From Burkholderiales bacterium (GTDB lineage Bacteria > Pseudomonadota > Gammaproteobacteria > Burkholderiales > Burkholderiaceae_C), in contig JAIOOS010000027.1 of NCBI GenBank assembly GCA_021414305.1, forward strand, positions 124,001 to 188,000: DNA of 64,000 bases, given 5' to 3'. A program made the position numbers and the translations under genes. The notes below the pieces were generated by a model, which saw only the letters and a list, made by a program, of their open reading frames with translations, searched no databases and was not told the origin of the DNA. Shown one piece after another: positions 20,543 to 28,597 of the stretch; position 1 is the first letter of the stretch; each line of letters opens with the position of its first letter.

Positions 20543-22162
20543 TCAGCGTGCGCCGGGAATCGGCGTGCCGAGGTACGGGAACGCCGGCAACAGCGGACCC
20601 GCGGCCTTGACCTTCGCGCCGGCCTGGTCGACCCCGTCGTGAAGATTGAAGGCCGCCGCGCCGAGAGGCACATTGCCGGGGTTGCAGGTCGCGCCGAGCT
20701 TGTAGGTGTCGGCCATGCCGTTGGCCACGCACAGGCCGCCCATCACCGCCACCAGCGAGATGTCGACGACGTCGTCGCTCGGACGCCGGCCGTTCGGATA
20801 GCCGGCGAGGTCGCCGCCCGGTCCCGCCAGCAGGCCGCCGAGCAGGCCGAGCCGGTTCTGCATCGCCTCGGGCGTCGCCGCGATCGCGGTGTTCAGGCGC
20901 AGCATCTCGGAAGCGACGCCGGTCGCAGGCGAGTTGCCGAAGGCCTTGGGCTGGGTCACGCCGGAGATGCCGGTGAGGAAGGTCGTCACGAGGTCGGTGC
21001 GCGGAAAGTTCTTCGGCGCGATGTTCGGCGTGGCGAGCGCGATCTCGACCAGCGCCGGCAGCGTCGGGTTGGTGACGTAGGTCGCGAACTGGCCGTCGTC
21101 CTTCGGCTTCGCGTTGTTGAACTTGTCCTTGTCGGGCAGGCCGATGATCACCTCGTTGATCAGCGGATGGCCGAGGCGCGAGACCTGCGTCCACGCGCCG
21201 CCGGCGATCGCCGAGGTGGCGTAGCCGCTCTTGGGCGCGTTGCTCAGCAGCGACCCCTGGCGCAGGCTCGCCGTCGTCCAGCCGCCGATCACCGGATCGG
21301 CGCCGCCGGCGGCGACGAGGCAGCTCGTCGGCACCTCGATCTCGAGCGCGGTCACGTTCTTGTCGGCGAGATCGTCGGCGCCGGCGTCCTTCTGCGCCGG
21401 GTCGAGCAGGAACGCCGCTTCGGCGGCGCTGAAGTCGGCGGCGCCCGGCACGTTGATCAGGTCGAAGATCACGCCGAGATTGACCGCGAACGGATCCTTG
21501 CGCTGGCCGACGAAGACCTTGCCCGGCGTGCTGCAGCCCGGGATGTTGACGCTGTAGACGTGCTGCGCGGCATAGGCGGCGTAGTTGGGAATCGTCTTCA
21601 CGCCGATGTTGTCGGACGGCTTGGCGAAGGTGGCGCTGCCGCCGCTGGCATTGGTCACGGCGCCGCGCGTGCCGGTGCGGCGGTCGCCGCGGACGACGTC
21701 GACGGTGAAGGTCTCGTTGACGTTGAGCGCGGCGGCGTTGGGCGCGGTCACCTGGCCGGCCTGGGTGAGCGGGATCGCGACGTTGCTGCCGCCGATCGGC
21801 AGCGTCACGCCCTTCAGCGCATTGTTGAAGCGGAACTGGAAGGTGATGTCTTCCTTGCCGTCGCCGTTGTTGTCGATGTGGATCTCGTAGAGCGCGTTCG
21901 AGTCGAGCTTGAAGTAGTTCGGTCCGCCGTACGAATCCTGCAGCGGCAGGTAGTTGGCCACCAGCGTGACGAAGCCGGCGCGGCCGGTCTCGTAGCTGTT
22001 GAACATGTAGAAGTCGGTGCCGTCGACCTTCGGCGTGGCCGTGATCGCCGGCGCTTCCCGGTGGCTCGACGCGTGGGCCGGCAAGCCGGCGAGTCCGTAC
22101 AGTGCACCGACGGCGGCCACGATCGGCAGCAGGCGGGCGCGATGCGCTTGATTGGGTTTCAT
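20543..22162 (-). CDS. DUF4331 domain-containing secreted protein
   Basis: AHASSHREAPAITATPKVDGTDFYMFNSYE signature, DNNGDGKEDITFQFRF. Confidence 0.85.
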   Translation of the reverse strand: MKPNQAHRARLLPIVAAVGALYGLAGLPAHASSHREAPAITATPKVDGTDFYMFNSYETGRAGFVTLVANYLPLQDSYGGPNYFKLDSNALYEIHIDNNGDGKEDITFQFRFNNALKGVTLPIGGSNVAIPLTQAGQVTAPNAAALNVNETFTVDVVRGDRRTGTRGAVTNASGGSATFAKPSDNIGVKTIPNYAAYAAQHVYSVNIPGCSTPGKVFVGQRKDPFAVNLGVIFDLINVPGAADFSAAEAAFLLDPAQKDAGADDLADKNVTALEIEVPTSCLVAAGGADPVIGGWTTASLRQGSLLSNAPKSGYATSAIAGGAWTQVSRLGHPLINEVIIGLPDKDKFNNAKPKDDGQFATYVTNPTLPALVEIALATPNIAPKNFPRTDLVTTFLTGISGVTQPKAFGNSPATGVASEMLRLNTAIAATPEAMQNRLGLLGGLLAGPGGDLAGYPNGRRPSDDVVDISLVAVMGGLCVANGMADTYKLGATCNPGNVPLGAAAFNLHDGVDQAGAKVKAAGPLLPAFPYLGTPIPGAR

Positions 22163-22365
22163 GTCTGTCCTCGCTCCTGGGTCATGGATGTCGGGAGCCG
22201 TGCAGCCGGTTCTCCCGCCCGACTTTTCGCCTCAAGCGAACCGTCTGTTGCCCGTGTACGCGCCGATCCCGCGTTCGGATGCGCGCGGATCGAATCGCGG
22301 ATTTCGCGTAAGGTCGAAACGAGTACTGCCGACCAAGCGCCAATGCCCGCAGCGAAAGCCCCACC

Positions 22366-23136
22366 ATGAATTCATCTCGCCTCGACTCCCTCGCCGCTTT
22401 CCTTCCGGGCATGACGCTTGCCACCGCGGCCGCGCTCGCGACTGCACCAGTTCTGGCCGGCGAGGCGTGCATGGCACGCAGCGGCGCGACTTCGGCGCCA
22501 GTGGTCGAGCTCTACACCTCCGAAGGATGCAACTCCTGCCCACCGGCCGACCGTTGGCTCTCGAAACTGAAGAGCGACCCGAGCGTCGTCGCCCTCGCCT
22601 TCCATGTCGACTACTGGGACCGTCTCGGCTGGAAAGACCGCTTCGCCAGCGCCGCCTTCACCAGCCGTCAGGCGGAGCAGCAGGCGAGCAACGGCGCACG
22701 CTTCAGCTACACGCCGCAGGTCGTCGTCGACGGCCAGGATCGCAAGGACTGGCCCGGCATCGCCACGCCGATCGGCAAACGCGCCGCGTCGCCGGTGGAC
22801 GTGGTGCTGACGCGCGACGGCGACCGCGTCACCGCCAGCGTCGCCGCTACGTCACGTGCGCCGAAGCGCCTGGCCGCTTACTGGGCGGTCACCGAGCAAG
22901 GCCACGTCAGCGCCGTCAAGGCCGGCGAGAACCGCGGCGTGACCCTGGAGCACGACTACGTGGTGCGCGACTACAAGACCGTGCCCGCGTGGACCGCAAG
23001 CACGACCGCGCCGCAGACGGTCGCCTTCCAGCTTCCGGCGCAGACCGACGCGACGCCGCATCCGCGCGCGGTCAACCTCGTCGTCGTCGACGCCGACACC
23101 GGGCGACCGGTGCAGGCGGTGAAGATCGGCTGCTGA
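22366..23136 (+). CDS. DUF1223 domain-containing secreted thioredoxin-like protein
   Basis: VVELYTSEGCNSCPPADRWLSKL...AFHVDYWDRLGWKDRFAS...YTPQVVVDG. Confidence 0.85.
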   Translation: MNSSRLDSLAAFLPGMTLATAAALATAPVLAGEACMARSGATSAPVVELYTSEGCNSCPPADRWLSKLKSDPSVVALAFHVDYWDRLGWKDRFASAAFTSRQAEQQASNGARFSYTPQVVVDGQDRKDWPGIATPIGKRAASPVDVVLTRDGDRVTASVAATSRAPKRLAAYWAVTEQGHVSAVKAGENRGVTLEHDYVVRDYKTVPAWTASTTAPQTVAFQLPAQTDATPHPRAVNLVVVDADTGRPVQAVKIGC

Positions 23137-23145
23137 TCGAAGGCT

Positions 23146-24051
23146 TCAGGCCGGGGCGCGCAGCGCGGCGCGCAGCTCGGCGCCGATCTCCGGCTTGCCG
23201 GCGAACGGATCGGTCGGGTTGCGCGCCTGCACCACATCCTCGAGCCGCGTCTGCACGCTGCCCAGCGCCTTCGGATGGCTGTAGATGTAGAAGCGGTCGG
23301 CCTCGATCGCGTCGAAGACGAACTGGGCGACGTTCGCGGCGCTGATCTTGCCGTGGCCCACCGCCTTCTCGCTCATCGCCTTGCCGATGAGCTGGCTGCG
23401 CGTCGGCTTCGCCGCGGGCGCGTTCGCGGGCCGATTGCGCTCGCTCGCGGAGATGCCGGTCGGCACGAAGAACGGGCACAGCACCGAGGCGCTGATCTGG
23501 TCGGTGACCAGGCGCAGGTCCTGGTACAGCGTCTCGCTGAGCGCGACCACGGCATGCTTGCTGACGTTGTAGACGCCCATGTTGGGCGGATTAAGCAGGC
23601 CGGCCATCGACGCGGTGTTGACGATGTGCCCCTCGTAGGTCGCGTCCTTCGCCGCCGCGGCTAGCATCATCGGCGTGAAGACGCGCACGCCGTGCGCCAC
23701 GCCCATGATGTTGACGCCGATGACCCACTCCCAGTCGGCGAGCGTGTTCTCCCAGATCAGCCCTCCGGCGCCGACGCCGGCGTTGTTGAAGACGAAGTGC
23801 GGCGCGCCGAAGCGCTTCTCGACCGCCTGCCCCAGCGCTTCGACATCGGCCGCCTTGCTGACGTCGACGCGCTGCGCCAGGACCTTGGCGCCCAGCCCTT
23901 CGATCTCGGCGGCGGCGCGCTCCAGCGCGTCGGCCTGGACGTCGGCCATGACGACGTTCATGCCGCGCTGCGCGGCGATGCGCGAGGTCTCGAGGCCGAA
24001 GCCCGAGCCGGCGCCGGTGATGACGGCCGTGCGGCCGCTGAACTGCTTCAT
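23146..24051 (-). CDS. SDR family NAD(P)-dependent oxidoreductase
   Basis: TAVITGAGSGFGLETSRIAAQRG, FNNAGVG, YNVSKHAV. Confidence 0.88.
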   Translation of the reverse strand: MKQFSGRTAVITGAGSGFGLETSRIAAQRGMNVVMADVQADALERAAAEIEGLGAKVLAQRVDVSKAADVEALGQAVEKRFGAPHFVFNNAGVGAGGLIWENTLADWEWVIGVNIMGVAHGVRVFTPMMLAAAAKDATYEGHIVNTASMAGLLNPPNMGVYNVSKHAVVALSETLYQDLRLVTDQISASVLCPFFVPTGISASERNRPANAPAAKPTRSQLIGKAMSEKAVGHGKISAANVAQFVFDAIEADRFYIYSHPKALGSVQTRLEDVVQARNPTDPFAGKPEIGAELRAALRAPA

Positions 24052-24986
24052 GGACTTTCCTTCTTCAATGCCTTGACGTGAAAACCGATGCGCGGGAAGT
24101 GGACGTGGACCGTGCCCGCCCGGGCATCGACCCGCTCGACGACGACCTCGGAGGCGTCGAGGCCGACCAGGCTGCCGACGACCTCGTCGTGGGCATAGTC
24201 GGCCGGCGTCACGCCGACCATCGTGCCGGCGGCCAGGCCCGCTTCGGCATCGACGCCGCAAGGCGCGAACGCGGTCGTCGCGTGCGCCAATGCGATGGCC
24301 TCGGCGCTCGTCATCGGCTCCGGGCTGCCGTGGCCGAAGGCAGTGACCCGCTCGTACCAGACGTCGACGCGTCGGTAGTTCTCGAGATGCGCCGCCACCG
24401 GCGGAGCGCGGCGCACGAACCAGATCGACTGCACCGCGGCGAAGTCGGCGATCGAGGGCAGCGCGCCCAGGAGGAACGGCCGGTCGTCGGCGAGCAGGTG
24501 CTCGAGGCGGCCGAGGTAGTCGTGGAAGGCGGCGGCCTGGTCGTGCAGCGGCGCCCGGCGAAACGCCGGCGACATCGCCGCGCGGTCGGCGCCGAAGGCC
24601 TTCACCGCTTCCGGCGGCAGGCCGGCGAAGAGGTGGGTCACGCCCGCCGGTTGCATGGTGAACGGCACCGCTGTCCAGAAGAACGACTGGTCGGCCCACT
24701 GGGCGACGATCGCCGCGAGGCCGTGCGTCGACTCCGGATAGAGCGGCGGCTCGGGCACGCGCCGGTCGATCACCCGGCACATCAGGGCCGAATCGCAGTA
24801 GATGTCGGCGCCGATCTGCATGAACGGCGTGCGGCGGTAGCCCCCGGTCAGGGCGACGACGTCGGGCTTGGGCAGGATGCTGGGCACCGTCACCGAGCGC
24901 CAGCGCATCTGCTTCATGCCGAGGACGAGGCGCACCTTCTCCGAGAACGGAGAAGTCGCGTAGTGATGCAGAACGATGTCGTCCAT
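24048..24986 (-). CDS. Glutathione S-transferase-like protein with extra C-terminal domain
   Basis: MDDIVLHHYATSPFSEKVRLVLGMKQMRWRSVTVP...GGYRRTPFMQIGADIYCDSALMCRVID. Confidence 0.8.
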   Translation of the reverse strand: MDDIVLHHYATSPFSEKVRLVLGMKQMRWRSVTVPSILPKPDVVALTGGYRRTPFMQIGADIYCDSALMCRVIDRRVPEPPLYPESTHGLAAIVAQWADQSFFWTAVPFTMQPAGVTHLFAGLPPEAVKAFGADRAAMSPAFRRAPLHDQAAAFHDYLGRLEHLLADDRPFLLGALPSIADFAAVQSIWFVRRAPPVAAHLENYRRVDVWYERVTAFGHGSPEPMTSAEAIALAHATTAFAPCGVDAEAGLAAGTMVGVTPADYAHDEVVGSLVGLDASEVVVERVDARAGTVHVHFPRIGFHVKALKKESP

Positions 24987-24991
24987 GGCTG

Positions 24992-26068
24992 TCAATGCCC
25001 CGTAGCGAGAGCGGCGCCGCGCGGCCTTCGCGCGGCGAAGACGAGCCCCAGGGTCTCGCCGAGATCGCGCACCTCGGCGCCGGCGAGCGCCCCCTTGTCG
25101 CGCAGCAGACGGTGCAGTCGCGGCAGGTGGTAGTGCGGCACGGCAGGGTACAGGTGGTGCTCGAGGTGGTAGTTCACGTGATGCGGGAACAGCGCCACGC
25201 GGCCGAGAAGGTTGACGGCGCCGCCCCAGGTGCGGTTGGTCCGCGCCGCGGTCAGCGGCGAACTGAAGTCGGTAGTCGCGCCGTGCTCGCAGATCGCGCG
25301 CAGGCGCAGGATCGGCTGCAGCACGGTGAGCATCGGCAGCAGCCAGAGCACGGCGTACAGCGCGAGCCCGTGCAGGCCGGCGACCGCCAGGCAGGCGAGC
25401 GGCAGCGCGAGCTGGAAGGCGATCACCGCGCGCCGGTCGGCACGCGCCGCGGCGCGCAGTTGCGGCGAGGTGTCGTCGAGCGGCCGGGCGGCGCGGTTGG
25501 TCGCGTCGTTGATCGCCGGCGCGCCGAAGAAGTAGGCGAAGGTCTTCCAGGCGTTGAGGCCGAGCAGGTCCTCGGCGAGCTTCTTCCACAGGTAGGCGCG
25601 GCCGCGCGGGTAGCCGCCATGGATCGCCGTGTCGGGGTCCTCCTCGGTGTAGAGGTTGTTGTGATGCAGGCGATGGACGACGCGATAGGTGCACATCGAG
25701 ATCGCGCCGGCCATGCCGATCGCCCGGCCGACCGCGTCGTTGAGCGCGCGGTTCGCGAACAGCCGGTAGTGCGCCGACTCGTGCGCGAGGATGAAGAGCG
25801 CGTGCTGCTGCACGCCAACGACCACGACCGACAGCGCTATCCAGGGGCTGGGCCAGGCCCAGGCGCCGAAGGCCACCGCTGCGATGATGATGGCCAGGGT
25901 CTGCAGCACGGCCAGGGCCGAGCGCCGGTCGTCGAGCCGGGTCAGCGGCGCCAGCTCCTCGGCCGAGAGAATGCGCCGCGCCGCAGCGTTGCCGGAACCG
26001 ACCACCGTCGAGGCCAGCGGCCGCAGGTCGTCGCGAAACTCCTCGCCGGCCGGGCGCGTCGGGTCCAT
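24992..26068 (-). CDS. Fatty acid desaturase family protein
   Basis: Histidine boxes HESAHYRLF, HRLHHNNLY, HHVNYHLEHHLYP. Confidence 0.88.
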   Translation of the reverse strand: MDPTRPAGEEFRDDLRPLASTVVGSGNAAARRILSAEELAPLTRLDDRRSALAVLQTLAIIIAAVAFGAWAWPSPWIALSVVVVGVQQHALFILAHESAHYRLFANRALNDAVGRAIGMAGAISMCTYRVVHRLHHNNLYTEEDPDTAIHGGYPRGRAYLWKKLAEDLLGLNAWKTFAYFFGAPAINDATNRAARPLDDTSPQLRAAARADRRAVIAFQLALPLACLAVAGLHGLALYAVLWLLPMLTVLQPILRLRAICEHGATTDFSSPLTAARTNRTWGGAVNLLGRVALFPHHVNYHLEHHLYPAVPHYHLPRLHRLLRDKGALAGAEVRDLGETLGLVFAARRPRGAALATGH

Positions 26069-26075
26069 CGCGCGT

Positions 26076-27098
26076 TCAGTCCAGCCGCACCAGCTGCTTG
26101 CCGAAGTTGCGGCCCTTGAGCAAGCCGAGGAAAGCCTCCGGCGCCGCCTCGATGCCTTCGGCGATCGTCTCGCGGTACTTCAGCTTCCCGGTCGCGACGA
26201 GCGTGCCGAGCTCCTTCAGCGCTTCCGGCCAGACCTCCATGTGCTCGCTGACGATGAAGCCCTCGACCCGCAGCCGCGACTGCAGGATCAGCTGCGGCTG
26301 CTGCAGCGGGATCGGCTGGCCGTCGTAGCCGCTGATCATTCCGCACAGGGCGATCCGGCCGAACGCGTTCATGCGCGCCAGGGTCGCGTCGAGGATCGGG
26401 CCGCCCACGTTCTCGAAGCAGCCGTCGACGCCGTCGGGCGTCGCTTCCTTCAGCGCCGCGTACAGCGACTTCGCGTCGGCGTGCGCCTTGTAGTCGACGC
26501 AGGCGTCGAAGCCCAGCTCGCCGATGACGTAGGCGCACTTCTCGGCCCCGCCGGCGAGGCCCACCGCCCGGCAGCCGCGCGCCTTGGCGAGCTGGCCAAC
26601 GACGCTGCCGACCGCGCCGCTCGCCGCGCTGACGACGATCGTCTGACCGGCCTTCGGCTCGCAGATCTTCACCAGGCCGTACCACGCGGTCACGCCCGGC
26701 ATGCCGACCGCGCCGAGGTACGCCGACAGCGGAATCCGGCTGGTGTCGGCCTTGCGCAGCGCGCCGGGCTGGCTCGCGTCGACGATCGCGTACTGCTGCC
26801 AGCCGCCCATGCCGACGACGCTGTCGCCAGGCTGGTAGTTCGAATGCCGCGACGCGACCACCTCGCCCACCGTGCCGCCGCCCATGACCTCGCCGAGCGG
26901 CTGCGGCTTGGCGTAGCTCTTGGCGTCGTTCATGCGGCCGCGCATGTACGGGTCGAGGCTCAGGAACCGGTTGCGGACGAGCACCTGCCCCTCGGCGGGC
27001 TCGCCGAGCGGCGCCTCGACCAGCTTGAAGTTGCTCCTGCTCGCCTCGCCCTCGGGTCGCGAGACGAGGTGGATCTGCTTGTTGATCCGGTCCGTCAT
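26076..27098 (-). CDS. NADP-dependent oxidoreductase, MDR/CurA-type
   Basis: RNRFLSLDPYMRGRM, TIVVSAASGAVGSVVGQLAKARGCRAVGLAGG. Confidence 0.87.
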   Translation of the reverse strand: MTDRINKQIHLVSRPEGEASRSNFKLVEAPLGEPAEGQVLVRNRFLSLDPYMRGRMNDAKSYAKPQPLGEVMGGGTVGEVVASRHSNYQPGDSVVGMGGWQQYAIVDASQPGALRKADTSRIPLSAYLGAVGMPGVTAWYGLVKICEPKAGQTIVVSAASGAVGSVVGQLAKARGCRAVGLAGGAEKCAYVIGELGFDACVDYKAHADAKSLYAALKEATPDGVDGCFENVGGPILDATLARMNAFGRIALCGMISGYDGQPIPLQQPQLILQSRLRVEGFIVSEHMEVWPEALKELGTLVATGKLKYRETIAEGIEAAPEAFLGLLKGRNFGKQLVRLD

Positions 27099-27116
27099 GG
27101 CCTGGTCTCCTTCTGT

Positions 27117-27554
27117 TCAGTCGGATGCTTCGCTGCGCTGGATGCGCTTGCCGCCCGCGGGCAGGCCTCTCAGGAACTTGAAGGTACCGGTTGCGTGCGC
27201 GATCAGCTCGCCCTCGGCGTCGACCACCGAGGCTTCGCAGAACGCCATCGACGCGGTGCGGTGCAGGCGCTTGCCGGTGGCGACGATGCGTCCCAGCCCG
27301 GGTCGCATGAAGCTCGTCTTCATCTCGATCGTGACGATGCCCGAGCGCTCGGCCTCGCCGTCAGGGCCCGGGCTGCGCGCGGCATGCGCCATCGCCACGT
27401 CGAGCAGGGTCATGGTCACGCCGCCGTGGGCCACGCCCCAGGAGTTGTTCAGCTCGTCGCGCAGCTGCAGCGCGATCTCGGCTTCGTCCCGCTCGAAGCG
27501 GAGCAGCTCGAAGCCGAGCAGCGTGACGAAGGGGATCTCGGTACGAAATTCCAT
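27117..27554 (-). CDS. PaaI-family hotdog thioesterase
   Basis: NSWGVAHGGVTMTLLDVAMAHAARS hotdog core. Confidence 0.85.
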   Translation of the reverse strand: MEFRTEIPFVTLLGFELLRFERDEAEIALQLRDELNNSWGVAHGGVTMTLLDVAMAHAARSPGPDGEAERSGIVTIEMKTSFMRPGLGRIVATGKRLHRTASMAFCEASVVDAEGELIAHATGTFKFLRGLPAGGKRIQRSEASD

Positions 27555-27560
27555 GCGCGC

Positions 27561-28352
27561 TCAGGCGGCGATGATCGCCGAGACGCCGCCGTCGATCGGC
27601 AGGACCTGGCCGGTGATGTGCTTGCCCGCCTGCGAGGCGAACAGCAGGGTCGCCCCCTTCAGGTCGTCGTCGTCGCCGATCCTGAGCAGCGGCGCGTGGC
27701 CGGCGAGGCTCGCGGCGCCGATGCGCTCGATCGTGCCCTTGGTCATCTTGCTCGGGAACATGCCAGGCGCCAGCGCGTTGACGTTGATGTTGTACTTGCC
27801 CCATTCGCCCGCCAGGGTGCGGGTGAAGTTCACCACCGCCGCCTTGCTGGTGTTGTAGGCCACCATCGACATGTCGGCGCTGTTGCCCGCCAGGCCGGCG
27901 ATCGAGGCGATGTTGATGATCTTGCCGCTCTTGCGCGGGATCATGCTGTGCTTGCCGATCGCCTGGCTCATCAGGAAGATCGAGCGGATGTTGAGGTTCA
28001 TCACCTTGTCCCACGCCTCGAGCGGGTGATCCTCGGCCGCCGCGCCCCAGGTGGCGCCGGCGTTGTTGACCAGGATGTCGACCTGGCCCAGCCGCGAGAT
28101 CGCTTCCTGGGTGACGCGCACGATCTCGCTCGGCTGGCTCATGTCGGCAGCGGTCCAGATCGCCTCGATGCCCTGTGCCTTCAGGTGCCCGGCCGACTCC
28201 TCGAGGTCGGCGGCCTTGCGCGAGGTGAGCATCACGCGGGCGCCGGCCTCGCCGAGCGCCTCGGCGATCTGCAGGCCGAGGCCGCGCGAGCCGCCGGTGA
28301 CGAGCGCGGTCTTGCCGTTGAGGTCGAACAGCTTGCGGACGTTGGTGCTCAT
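27561..28352 (-). CDS. SDR family oxidoreductase
   Basis: GKTALVTGGSRGLGLQIAEALGEAGA, NNAGATWG, YNTSKAAVV; ATG at 28352. Confidence 0.88.
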   Translation of the reverse strand: MSTNVRKLFDLNGKTALVTGGSRGLGLQIAEALGEAGARVMLTSRKAADLEESAGHLKAQGIEAIWTAADMSQPSEIVRVTQEAISRLGQVDILVNNAGATWGAAAEDHPLEAWDKVMNLNIRSIFLMSQAIGKHSMIPRKSGKIINIASIAGLAGNSADMSMVAYNTSKAAVVNFTRTLAGEWGKYNINVNALAPGMFPSKMTKGTIERIGAASLAGHAPLLRIGDDDDLKGATLLFASQAGKHITGQVLPIDGGVSAIIAA

Positions 28353-28393
28353 GGTCTTCTCCTTGACGTTGAATGGGGCGCGGCCAGCCGCGC

Positions 28394-28597
28394 TCAACCG
28401 CCGGGCGCGTCGGCCATGCGCGAGCGGATGTAGATCAGCACGACGCCGGCGACCGCGAGGAGGATGCCCGCGATCGAGACGCCCCAGCCGTAGTCGAGAC
28501 CGCCGCGCGACAAGGCGACGCCCATCGCGAAGAGCAGCAGGCCGCCATAGATCAGCCCCCAGATCAGGGCGCCGAGACGGCCGGGCGAGAGCCTCAA
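28394..28597 (-). CDS. Small two-helix membrane protein (TTG start)
   Basis: LRLSPGRLGALIWGLIYGGLLLFAMGVALSRGGLDYGWGVSIAGILLAVAGVVLIYIRSRMADAPGG; TTG overlaps the upstream TGA. Confidence 0.6.
   Translation of the reverse strand: MRLSPGRLGALIWGLIYGGLLLFAMGVALSRGGLDYGWGVSIAGILLAVAGVVLIYIRSRMADAPGG

Noticed and set aside
25791-28433. 880-aa ORF antisense to desaturase/oxidoreductase/thioesterase/SDR genes
   Set aside because: Crosses several opposite-strand genes, no domain signatures.
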